Shown here: positions 20,401 through 23,471 of the stretch, one piece after another
Numbering within the stretch: position 1 is the stretch's first letter
Layout: each line of letters opens with the position of its first letter
NCBI GenBank assembly: GCA_026770575.1
Contig: MU657299.1
Span: forward strand, 72,531-96,001
Source: Pelagophyceae sp. CCMP2097
Lineage: Eukaryota; Sar; Pelagophyceae
Direction of reading: 5' to 3'
Length of the DNA stretch: 23,471 nucleotides
Translations under genes and position numbers: made by a program
The notes under the pieces: generated by a model
What the model saw: only the letters and a program-made list of their open reading frames with translations
Database searches by the model: none
What the model was told of the DNA's origin: nothing

Positions 20401-23149
20401 TGAAAGAGGCCTCGCAAGTGACCGCGCAGAGGCCTTGCACGTGGCCGCGAAAAAGGCCTTGCAGGGGCCCGTCCGGAGGGCTCTTCAAAGAGCCCCTGCA
20501 AGCGACCGCGCAGAGGCCGTGCAAGCGGCCACAAATGAGGCCTTGCAGGGGCCCGTCCGGAGGGCTCTTCCAAGAGGCCTTGCAAGGGCCCGCCCAAGAG
20601 GCCTTGTAAGTGACCGTGCAAAGGCCGGGCTAGTGGCCGCTCAAAAGGCCTTGCAGGGGCCCGTACTGTCGAACACTTGGTGGCGAGCAGGGACGGTGTT
20701 TTCAATTTGTGCCGCACCCTCGGGTCGCGGGTTTCGACCAAACCCGTCTTCGAGAGGTCGGGTTCGGGCCACGGTCAGAGCCGCTCAAAAAAGGGTCGGC
20801 CAAAATGCTCTAACACGGCAAACTCGACCTGCGGGTTGAGGGGCAAACCCGAACCCGTCCCTGCTCCTGCTCCGGTCTCCAAGGACCCGTGGTCTCTAGG
20901 CCATGGTCCCGAGGCCCGTCTTCTCGAGGCATGGTCTCGAGGGTCCCGTGGTCCCGAGGGTCCCGTTGGCCTTTTGGTCTCGAGAGAGGCAGGACCCGTA
21001 GTCCAGAGAGAGACAGGGTCCCAAGAGTCCCGAGGCGCGTGGCCCAGAGGGCCCCGTGGTCGAAAAATCGGAGAGACTCGCGGTCCAAAGAGCCCCACGG
21101 TCCAGCCACGGTCTCTTGAGGTGCAGGGTCCCCACGGTCTGTAGAGTTGCACTGTCTCGAGAGACCACGTCTGTAGACCACGGTCCGGGCGGGACCTTTG
21201 TCGACAGTGCTTGCCCTGCCCCCCCCCGTCTGGAGACGGACAAAAACGAGCCGGTCTCGAGCTTTCTGACCAAGTCTGGCGAGGCACAAATCCGGTCTCA
21301 CAAATCCGGTCTCGAGCTTTCTGACTAAGTCTGGCGAGTCACAAATCCGGTCTCACAAATCAGCCCCAAGACCGGCGCCTTTCAACGCGGAGGGCGTGCA
21401 TGGGGGGCGGGCAACTGCCAGCGGGGGGACTGCGCATATTGTCCGCCTCCAGGGCCGTCTCAGGGACCAAAATCAGGACTGTCGGCCGTATACGAACTTT
21501 CTCTGGGCCCGCCTCCGGACGAACTTTAACTTTCTCTGGACCCGCCTCCGGAACCGTCACCGGGCCTCCGAACCGTCGACGGCTGCAGAGGACCTGGTCC
21601 GTCTCTGGGACAGTCGATGGCCGCAGACGGCCGTCTCCGGGCCCGCCTCTAGGATCGTTGAAAGACCACACGCGTCTCGAGAGACCCGTCGTCTCGAGGG
21701 CCGCAAGGTACACGGTTTCGATCGACCCACAAGAGATCGAGCGGTCCCACGGGAGGTCTCGAGGCGCGTTGTCCCGAGAGCCCGCACGCAGTCTCGTGTA
21801 AACACCACGTTCAGTCGATTCCCCCAAAGCCCCCGCGGTTGGCCCTCTGCGACGTTGCCCCGCGGCACCGCCCCCGCGGTTGGCCCTCTGCGACGTTTCT
21901 CCGGCGCTGGGGCGTACCATGGCGTCGCGTGTGGCGTTTAAGGCGAAGATGCAGTCCTCCTCGCCTAGCGTGGCAATGAAAGGTTCGCCGGCGCTCTGTA
22001 AAGTGCCCCGCAGTTTCGAGCCCGCCCCAGCGCCAAAGGATGCCCGCGTGCCCGGGTGGCGTGGCTCGGCCGCCGACATCCTTTGTGCGGCGGGTTTTCC
22101 GCCGATGCGAGACGCCAGTGTCCGCGCGGAATTTAGCGAGATGGGGGTGCGCCAGCGACCTTCTTAAAGCCTCGTGGTCGCGCCGAACACAGGGTGCCAG
22201 CGGAGGAAGCTTGCGGTCCTCAAAGTTGACAATGTGCAAGACGAGGGCAAACCTAGATGAAGTCCTCTGAAATCACGACAACGTCAATCCCACGCCACTT
22301 CATGAAAACGCACTGCCGAACGCCGCTCGGATGCGTCTCGTAGCCCTGCGGCGCGAACGTGGCGACGGGGTCGGGGAGATCGTCGGCGCCGAGGGCGATT
22401 GGTTTGTTGGACTGCCGTGCTCCTGTTCGCTTGTTCTTGTAGACGAAGCATTCCTTATCTGCGTCGTACTCCTTTACATAGTTGCTTATGATCAACTCTT
22501 TAACCAGCCGCCGCGCGCGCTTGCTGCGAAAGGCCTTTTGCAGAAAGCGGACCGCGGAGTCCTATCGCAAAGGTCAAAGTACACGCAACCGTCTGTCAAA
22601 AGATGCACCAAACTCACCTGCGCCTCTTCGTGCAACTCGTCTTCGTCGGGTTCGTCGTCGTCGTCGATGGCGCGCTCGGCCTGCGGCAGAGCGTGGGGGG
22701 GGGCGCGGTGCCGCGGGGACGAGTGCCTTTGCGGCAGCTTCCTCCCTTGGCGCGCACCCTCTTCCGGTCCTGCGCTTTCACCGCCTTTTCAAGCTTGGCG
22801 GCGCCCCGCTTGGCAACCTTTTCGGCCTTTTGTGTAGCGGCCTTTGTCGCTTTTTCCGCCTACGTTCGACCACGTTCGCGCCGTCGGACTTGCCGTCTGA
22901 CCCGCCGTCGGACTCGTCATCGGACCCGACGCCGACGCCCGGCGACGCGGCACGTCGCGACCGCCGCCGCCACATGGCAACGCCGGCGACGACGCGGGCC
23001 ACCACGCCGCTGCTTCCCAGGCAACGCCGTGTGTTTCACAGGCCACGCTGGCCGCGGCACCCGTGTAGATGATACCACTCTCACGCTACCCAGGCCCGCC
23101 ACGTCGAACGCACCTTGGCCGCCACCTTGTCCGTGTCGCCTGCCGCCAT
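5236..23149 (-). CDS. Large split gene: IQ / WW-like / caspase-like (C14) / FN3 / armadillo protein
   Basis: Hand-built minus-strand model of about 25 exons, roughly 3,066 coding bases and 1,021 residues. Start ATG at 23149-23147 (MAAGDTDKVAAK), stop TGA at 5238-5236. Order: Lys-rich coil 13-46; acidic linker 47-67; IQ-like helix 68-90; WW-like 95-125; C14 fold 151-390 with His270 and Cys322; charged middle 391-772; FN3 773-871; armadillo repeats about 876-1004. All accepted introns are GT-AG and all phases agree. Short introns are 46-254 bp. Eight long ones (0.47-2.05 kb) are packed with satellites and hold four of the five TIR elements. Likely a signalling or scaffold protein with a protease-like module; activity is inference. 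Splitting into two genes or a decayed locus remains possible, though I see no frame-breaking lesion. Confidence 0.6.
5457..5662 (+). mobile_element. TIR element copy B
   Basis: About 206 bp, from CAGGAGCGGGGACGG to ATCCCTGCTTGCG. It shares the internal signature with the other copies: GTGCCAAACCC, CGACCCGTCTTCC, TTCGGGCCAATGTCAGACC, CGGCAAGCCCGACGCGCGGGTT and GGGCGAACCCGAAC. It carries no protein and has the same orientation as copies A, C and E. Confidence 0.7.
5665..5895 (+). repeat. 12-bp minisatellite CGGTCGCTCGGA
   Basis: Units such as CGGTCGCTCGGA, CGGTCGCTTGGG and CGGTCCCTTGGA are arrayed tandemly, then the array degrades. Since 12 is a multiple of three, it encodes a Gly-Arg-Ser-Leu-type four-residue pattern in one frame; I regard that as non-coding. 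A matching array occurs at 20130-20340. Confidence 0.75.
5889..5960 (+). repeat. Dispersed module GGCCTTGCAAGCGACCGTGCAGAGGCCGGGCAAGTGACC
   Basis: A module of about 65 bp. The same sequence lies inverted at 6590-6655 with very few differences, directly at 6940-7010 and, in multiple copies, at 20390-20665. It always lies near a TIR element or the 12-bp array, so these blocks appear to move or duplicate together. Confidence 0.7.
6000..6480 (-). repeat. Satellite block, CCGTCTCGAG orientation
   Basis: Degenerate units related to GGGGCCGTCTCGAGGCGC, inverted relative to the arrays at 1-1030 and 19988-20078. No gene is seen. It lies inside the intron of the large gene. Confidence 0.65.
6480..6580 (+). 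repeat. 22-bp tandem repeat GAGAGGCTGTCAAGACCCTTGC
   Basis: Near-perfect copies begin at 6513, 6535 and 6557, with a further copy of the first 18 bases at 6480 spaced 33 bp away. It lies between satellite and the inverted module at 6590. Confidence 0.8.
6590..7020. repeat. Inverted dispersed module, satellite, direct module
   Basis: Positions 6590-6655 are the reverse complement of 5889-5953. Positions 6655-6830 are degenerate CCCCTCGAGAGGG/ACGGCC satellite. Positions 6940-7010 carry the module again in direct orientation, ending CTTGCAGGGGCCCGG next to TIR element C. No coding sequence is recognised. Confidence 0.65.
7038..7258 (+). mobile_element. TIR element copy C with internal duplication
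   Basis: About 221 bp; 5' end diverged (CTCGACGGTGTC), 3' end TCGCTGCTCCTG. It shares the internal GGTTCGGGCCAATGCCAG and CCCGGCCAATCCGAC signatures. It carries an exact 21-bp tandem duplication, TCGGTCGAGATCCCAAACCCG at 7098-7118 and 7119-7139, absent from the other copies. Confidence 0.65.
7336..7661 (-). CDS. Exons 22-23: armadillo repeat
   Basis: Exon 22 (7661-7556) follows acceptor CCATTTTAG and encodes FALDSAMQAQGCLVLGWCFY... to EPAAV; QAQGC.VL is an armadillo helix-1/2 pattern. Donor GTGCGA, 184-bp intron ending CGCCTAG, then exon 23 (7371-7336) AIAAARANFPQD, the helix that precedes VNSNATWALSNL of exon 24. The phase-2 entry of exon 22 matches the exit of exon 21 (split Arg codon). 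A longer exon 22 or 23 would also be open but would break the repeat register. Confidence 0.6.
7683..7800 (-). repeat. Polypurine/polypyrimidine repeat GAGGAAGAA
   Basis: Units of about 14-16 bp built on GGAAGAA(T/G)CC and ACTCGAGGAAGAA. On the transcribed minus strand this is a CTTCTTCCTC-rich tract ending just upstream of the exon 22 acceptor, so it lies where a polypyrimidine tract would act. Confidence 0.75.
7806..7925 (+). repeat. 16-bp repeat CGCCGACCGTTCCCCG and flanking duplication
   Basis: Two exact adjacent copies at 7879-7894 and 7895-7910, with partial copies at 7811 and 7911. A second motif, CGTCTTGCGGGCCCCG, occurs twice between. No coding sequence is recognised. Confidence 0.75.
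7960..9260 (+). repeat. GTCGGCAAGC(C/T)CG-type satellite
   Basis: Long degenerate array of units like CCGGGTCGGCAAGC and TTGGCAAACCCGCG (about 13-15 bp). It includes an 85-bp tandem unit beginning CCCGGCCGGGTCGGCAAGCT at 8411 and 8496, with a partial third copy at 8581. It lies in the intron between exons 21 and 22. A frame of over 500 codons on the minus strand is a product of this repeat. Confidence 0.75.
9455..9595 (-). CDS. Exon 21: armadillo repeat
   Basis: The acceptor TTGTTTTCGTAG precedes a phase-2 entry at 9595; the exon reads MEKNAPNSEAQRLGCWQL, continues through KREKVAKDTARIVLVAME and leaves at donor GTGCGT (9454). The pattern MEK.APNSE.QRLGCW.L is a textbook armadillo boundary and continues the QGLPYVL helix of exon 20 across 2 kb of intron. 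The frame is also open upstream of the acceptor (LLFRVERCFRR), so a longer exon using a weaker AG near 9630 is an alternative. Confidence 0.65.
9743..9960 (-). mobile_element. TIR element copy D: perfect 17-bp TIRs and 4-bp flanking repeat
   Basis: 218 bp. GTCAGGAGCAGGGACGG at 9743-9759 is the exact reverse complement of 9944-9960. ACGA lies immediately outside both ends (9739-9742 and 9961-9964), the expected form of a target-site duplication. The interior is the reverse complement of copies A, B, C and E. It encodes no transposase. The structure fits a non-autonomous DNA transposon (MITE-like); introner-type elements of some algae have this architecture. Confidence 0.85.
9990..11590 (+). 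repeat. 12-13 bp minisatellite (G)GGACCGTCTC(C/T)
   Basis: Arrays of units such as GGGACCGTCTCC, GGGCCCGTCTCG and CTCGTCTCTGGA. At 11168-11251 the 12-bp units alternate CTCGTCTCTGGA/CTTGTCT C TGGA, giving a 24-bp higher-order unit. Orientation flips relative to the CTCGAGACGG arrays. It stays open in several frames but is not coding. Confidence 0.75.
11593..12076 (-). CDS. Exons 18-20: most of the fibronectin III domain and the first armadillo helix
   Basis: Exon 18 (12076-12029): acceptor AATGTAG, VQYQLQSKGTAKYDSQ, donor GTCAGT. Exon 19 (11950-11868): acceptor GTCTAG, AWADIGTSSV...LVPGMAV, donor GTGAGC. Exon 20 (11736-11593): acceptor CCCATTAG, FRVRSRNQAGWGPWS, then ASSPITPTA and SADMERAAKQGLPYVL. 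The FRVR.RN.AGWGPWS string is the F-G region of an FN3 domain; Y.LQ and LVPGM fit strands C and E. Introns are 78 and 131 bp and all phases fit. The second intron ends in telomere-like repeats. Confidence 0.7.
11745..11792 (+). repeat. Interstitial telomere-type array (TTAGGG)6 plus variants
   Basis: Six exact TTAGGG units at 11745-11780, then TTAGGA and TTAGAA, preceded by TGGG. On the minus (sense) strand it reads (CCCTAA)n and ends eight bases before the exon 20 acceptor at 11737. Confidence 0.95.
12320..13230 (+). repeat. GGACCGTCTCC / GGGGCCGTC satellite
   Basis: Degenerate 12-13 bp units, including GACCGTCTCCCG repeats at 12365-12450. No gene is seen. Confidence 0.7.
13260..13770 (+). 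repeat. 13-bp minisatellite AGGGACCGTCAAG with 208-bp higher-order repeat
   Basis: A regular array of 13-bp units (AGGGACCGTCAAG, AGGGACCGTCACG, AGGAACCGTCAAG, AGGGTCTGTCACG). An ordered run of about eight variant units starting at 13443 recurs at 13651, a shift of 208 bp or exactly sixteen units, showing segmental amplification. Confidence 0.85.
13887..13928 (+). repeat. 21-bp tandem duplication
   Basis: TTTTCCGAATCCCCGGCGCGG at 13887-13907 is followed by TTTTCCAAATCCCCGGCGCGG at 13908-13928, one mismatch. It lies just inside the intron after exon 17. Confidence 0.85.
13937..14023 (-). CDS. Exon 17: N-terminal strands of the FN3 domain
   Basis: 87 bp, phase 0 to 0, acceptor CGCTTCGCTAG, donor GTTGAG. 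It encodes APHAPCAIRVRD and then SCLLEWSDAPFSGAAP. The P..P..I.V...SC.L.W..APFSGAAP pattern is the A-C strand region of FN3 (conserved Trp, then the Pro/Gly turn). Exon 18 supplies the following Y.LQ strand. Confidence 0.65.
14126..14819 (-). CDS. Exons 14-16: charged helical middle region
   Basis: Exon 14 (14819-14519) completes an Ala codon split with exon 13 and reads YYAPPDAAADALSVFGGAVV, then SFFETITRQVQ, EVFGDEGEEDELTDKEK and AKRRKLL; mostly helical and charged, no family recognised with confidence. Its donor GTCCGC is weak. Exon 15 starts at 14358 after CTTCCTAG with AKRLAAQLDGDAEPVSQTPQ. Beyond that there are rival models: donor GTACGC at 14296 with a short exon 16 (14159-14126, RGCGARVGLAE), or a longer exon 15 ending at 14221 before GTCAAA. 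Only the first restores phase 0 for exon 17. Confidence 0.5.
15060..16150 (+). repeat. CCGTGCGAGG...CCTTGCAAGGG satellite
   Basis: Degenerate tandem units combining CCGTGCGAGG and CCTTGCAAGGGCC. The flanks at 15003-15075 and 16150-16190 both contain ATCCCRTAYGG-type sequences in opposite orientation, so the block has inverted borders. Confidence 0.65.
16357..16434 (+). repeat. 12-bp TTTCAAAAACCG repeat and adjacent 17-bp duplication
   Basis: Three 12-bp units at 16357-16392 plus a partial unit, followed by ATTGGCCGCGCGGTCCA (16401-16417) and ATTGGCCACGCGGTCCG (16418-16434). Both lie immediately downstream of the exon 13 donor on the minus strand. Confidence 0.85.
16440..16591 (-). CDS. Exon 13: basic helical segment
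   Basis: 152 bp following branch-like CTGACTGAA and acceptor CCCCGCAG. It begins IDEMRAAPGHAKRYLKSSVL and continues ARIRSANARRAERKRLQESK to YEQ, then a split codon at donor GTGCGC. Strongly basic and helical. It joins GKYVVLDE of exon 12 in phase 0 across a 465-bp satellite intron. No family assigned. Confidence 0.55.
16700..17040 (+). repeat. CCGTACAAGG / GGGTCCCTCTCC repeats in a 465-bp intron
   Basis: Short units such as GGACCGTACAAGGT, CTCGACGG and the duplicated GGGGTCCCTCTCCCCT at 16984-17021. These occupy the intron between exons 12 and 13 (17056-16592). No gene is seen. Confidence 0.65.
17057..17875 (-). CDS. Exons 10-12: end of the C14 fold, Cys-containing segment and acidic linker
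   Basis: Exon 10 (17875-17814): acceptor GCTCTAG, FASSGGDKFATRAEADKRTR, donor GTACGT; the SGG..F element fits the last helix entry of a caspase fold. Exon 11 (17701-17580): EDPARLARCPL, LECECKGHVKTRLPKCPLTT, donor GTGCGT; four Cys and one His could bind a metal. Exon 12 (17533-17057): Ala/Asp-rich linker (SDAETADAESDDDAGAS), basic stretch, then SYAAFKRLYRQLPRVLPRLD and GKYVVLDE, donor GTGCGT. Introns of 112 and 46 bp, all phases consistent. Confidence 0.65.
17732..17769 (+). repeat. 19-bp tandem duplication carrying a duplicated 3' splice-like site
   Basis: ATGCTGAAATGGCATTTTT at 17732-17750 is repeated at 17751-17769 with one change. On the minus strand each copy reads TGCCATTTCAGCAT, so the intron between exons 10 and 11 holds two extra TTTCAG candidate acceptors upstream of the phase-correct CCGTCAG at 17702. 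Confidence 0.85.
18074..18207 (-). CDS. Exon 9: C14 fold segment after the catalytic Cys
   Basis: 134 bp, acceptor GAATAAG, phase 0 in; encodes ARPRDTFFKTVVPYAPADLY, AALAKGCDARVFGSCKLGP and ends in a split codon at donor GTGTGT. ADLYAALA followed by RVFGSCKL fits the strand-helix pattern after the DCCHA motif in caspase-like proteins. The intron to exon 10 is 198 bp. It contains HELWLPGRRFLTGVWDEPLK in one frame, which may be an alternative exon. Confidence 0.55.
18208..19442 (-). other. Long intron between exons 8 and 9
   Basis: 1,235-bp intron that begins GTAAAA directly after the DCCHA motif and ends AATAAG. Filled by the AGGACCCAGTACA minisatellite. Confidence 0.55.
18300..19310 (+). repeat. 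13-bp minisatellite AGGACCC(A/C)GTANCA
   Basis: Units such as AGGATCCCGTAGC, AGGATCCCGTATC and AGGACCCAGTACA in a continuous degenerate array of about 1 kb. It differs in sequence from the CTCGAGACGG family but has the same 13-bp period and lies in an intron of the same gene. Confidence 0.8.
19443..19869 (-). CDS. Exons 7-8: catalytic core of the caspase-like (C14) domain
   Basis: Exon 7 (19869-19724): acceptor TTTTTGGCCGTAG, VEHFETLASLV, Ala-rich loop, then LFVYISTHV; this aligns with the strand and catalytic His of C14 peptidases, usually S-G-H-G, here S-T-H-V. Donor GTGGAA. A 121-bp intron ends GACGTAG. Exon 8 (19602-19443): DTYFCCADSS, LQKTALSLKQFTRAVAKI, then KFLVVDCCHA, the strand and nucleophile Cys (usual form D-x-C-H-[SA]-G); donor GTAAAA. 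His270 and Cys322 of the model are both kept. Upstream and downstream parts of the fold lie beyond satellite introns. Confidence 0.7.
19988..20078 (+). repeat. Seven perfect copies of CCCCTCGAGACGG
   Basis: Seven identical 13-bp units in a row, continuing into degenerate units to about 20130. This is the most homogeneous part of any array in the window, suggesting recent amplification or homogenisation. Confidence 0.95.
20130..20340 (+). repeat. 12-bp minisatellite related to CGGTCCCTTGGA
   Basis: Counterpart of 5665-5895: tandem GGTCCCTTGGAC and GGTCGCTAGGCG-type units. It lies between the 13-bp array and the dispersed modules, the same order as seen near 5.7 kb. Confidence 0.7.
20390..20665 (+). 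repeat. Tandem dispersed modules GGCCTTGCAGGGGCCCGTCCGG
   Basis: The module seen at 5889, 6590 and 6940 is here repeated: GGCCTTGCAGGGGCCCG begins at 20455, 20539 and 20647 (spacings 84 and 108 bp), each near GCAAGCGACCGCGCAGAGGCC. It ends next to TIR element E. Confidence 0.8.
20684..20868 (+). mobile_element. TIR element copy E
   Basis: About 185 bp. GAGCAGGGACGG at 20685-20696 is the exact reverse complement of CCGTCCCTGCTC at 20855-20866. The interior matches copies A-C (TTTCAATTTGTGCCGCACCC, GGTCGGGTTCGGGCCACGG, ACCTGCGGGTTGAGGGGCAAACC). Non-coding, same orientation as A-C. No clear flanking direct repeat. Confidence 0.8.
20880..21245 (+). repeat. GGTCCCGAGG / GGTCTCGAGAG satellite
   Basis: Degenerate short units alternating GGTCCCGAGG, GGTCTCGAG and CACGGTCC. 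No coding sequence is recognised. Confidence 0.6.
21251..21360 (+). repeat. 55-bp tandem duplication
   Basis: 21251-21305 and 21306-21360 are direct repeats of 55 bp differing at two positions; each begins CCGGTCTCGAGCTTTCTGAC and ends TCACAAAT. Confidence 0.95.
21829..21897 (+). repeat. 28-bp direct repeat with 41-bp period
   Basis: The same 28 bases, GCCCCCGCGGTTGGCCCTCT through GCGACGTT, occur at 21829-21856 and 21870-21897. They lie in the intron just downstream of the exon 6 donor on the minus strand. Confidence 0.9.
21918..23149 (-). CDS. Exons 1-6: coiled N terminus, IQ-like, WW-like, start of C14 domain
   Basis: Exon 1 (23149-23114): MAAGDTDKVAAK, donor GTGCGT. Exon 2 (22859-22758): Lys/Ala coil ending KAVKAQDRKR, donor GTGCGC. 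Exon 3 (22680-22618): acidic AIDDDDEPDEDELHEEAQ, donor GTGAGT. Exon 4 (22561-22314): IQ-like AVRFLQKAFRSKRARRLVKE, then WW-like FVYKNKRTG...NKPIALGADDLPDP, donor GTGCGT. Exon 5 (22252-22114): FALVLHIVNFEDRKLPPL then DHEALRRSLA, the first strand and helix of a caspase fold; donor GTCTCG. Exon 6 (21995-21918): PFIATLGEEDCIFALNATRD, donor GTACGC. Introns are 254, 77, 56, 61 and 118 bp. The ATG sits in GGCGATGGCG context, good for initiation. The TAG at 22255-22253 is the intron 4 acceptor, not the stop. Confidence 0.7.
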
Positions 23150-23471
23150 CGCCTCCCGAATCCACCGCCGCCTCGCGGGCCTCAGGCCTCGAGACGCTTC
23201 TTTTCGGCGAAGTCTTTTTTCGACGCGTTGTTTTTCGGCGACGGCGTGGGGCAACGAGCAACTGTTTCAAAACCTGATTTGATTCTCGAAAGTTCAGATA
23301 GATGCACCGCAAATTTAATGGTACTTCACCGCGAATTTAATACAAATTTAATGGCACTTCATCGCAAATTTAATACAAATTTAATGGCACCTCTCTCGCA
23401 AGTTCAGTAGTTGGGCGATAAGGACGGGGGAAGCTTACGCGACGCGTGTCGTGGACGAGCAGGGCGCGGAC
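23150..23471 (-). promoter_or_regulatory. 5' flank of the large gene with AT-rich 33-bp repeat
   Basis: A 33-bp unit beginning AAATTTAATGG repeats at 23311-23343 and 23344-23376, plus a partial copy to 23400, 160-250 bp upstream of the start codon. It is the AT-richest stretch in a GC-rich window, which fits a promoter or 5' UTR, but no specific factor site is recognised. Another minus-strand frame (DFAEKKRLEA, near 23200) ends in a stop and may be upstream leader sequence. Confidence 0.4.

Larger units (their letters stand above)
19870..21917 (-). other. Long intron between exons 6 and 7
   Basis: 2,048-bp intron, donor GTACGC, acceptor GCCGTAG, phase 0 on both sides. The C14 sequence FALNATRDAM (exon 6) continues directly as VEHFETLA (exon 7). 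It contains the perfect 13-bp array, the 12-bp array, the dispersed modules, TIR element E, a 55-bp tandem repeat and a 41-bp-period repeat. Confidence 0.6.

Noticed and set aside
19688..20839. A plus-strand frame of 383 codons
   Set aside because: It runs through the perfect 13-bp array, the 12-bp array and TIR element E; its period matches the repeat and it overlaps exon 7 in antisense.
22253..22255. TAG read as the stop codon of the IQ/WW-like frame
   Set aside because: It coincides with the acceptor of a 61-bp GTGCGT-AG intron; splicing restores a Gln codon and continues into FALVLHIVNFEDRKLPPL, the first strand of the caspase-like fold.

Overview
This is a GC-rich eukaryotic nuclear window. 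The signs are spliceosomal introns with strongly conserved donors (GTGCGT recurs five times), eukaryotic domain types (KCTD-type BTB, kelch, IQ, fibronectin III, armadillo), an internal TTAGGG array, and a large load of 12-13 bp minisatellites. The short introns, the IQ plus WW-like motif style, the caspase-like domain and the transposon-like elements with terminal inverted repeats suggest a microalga, perhaps a stramenopile of pelagophyte type. That placement is inference only.

Layout. Positions 1-2800 hold degenerate 13-bp satellite in both orientations, one terminal-inverted-repeat (TIR) element, GGGGCCCCATAT palindromic repeats and a possible divergent first exon. Positions 2836-4281 carry an intronless plus-strand gene for a BTB(KCTD)-kelch protein. 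Positions 4282-5235 are an intergenic stretch between convergent genes with no gene I can defend. From 23149 down to 5236 I reconstruct one minus-strand gene of about 25 exons. Its roughly 3.07 kb of coding sequence is spread over 17.9 kb because eight introns of 0.5-2 kb are filled with satellites. Outside the gene, 23150-23471 is its 5' flank, with an AT-rich 33-bp tandem repeat.

The large gene was rebuilt by hand from splice sites, reading phase and domain continuity. The predicted protein is about 1,020 residues: a lysine-rich coiled stretch, an acidic linker, IQ-like helix, WW-like motif, a caspase-like (peptidase C14) domain with its His and Cys on separate exons, a low-complexity and charged middle, one fibronectin III domain split over four exons, and armadillo-type repeats to the C terminus. 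The caspase, FN3 and armadillo folds each resume correctly across satellite-filled introns, which is the main evidence for a single gene. The junctions between 14.36 and 14.02 kb are the weakest.

Two non-coding features stand out. One is a family of five 185-220 bp elements with inverted termini (core GAGCAGGGACGG), the best copy having a 17-bp perfect TIR and a 4-bp flanking direct repeat. The other is a (CCCTAA)n tract that forms the 3' end of an intron. The minisatellites lack stop codons in all frames and so produce many long but spurious reading frames on both strands.
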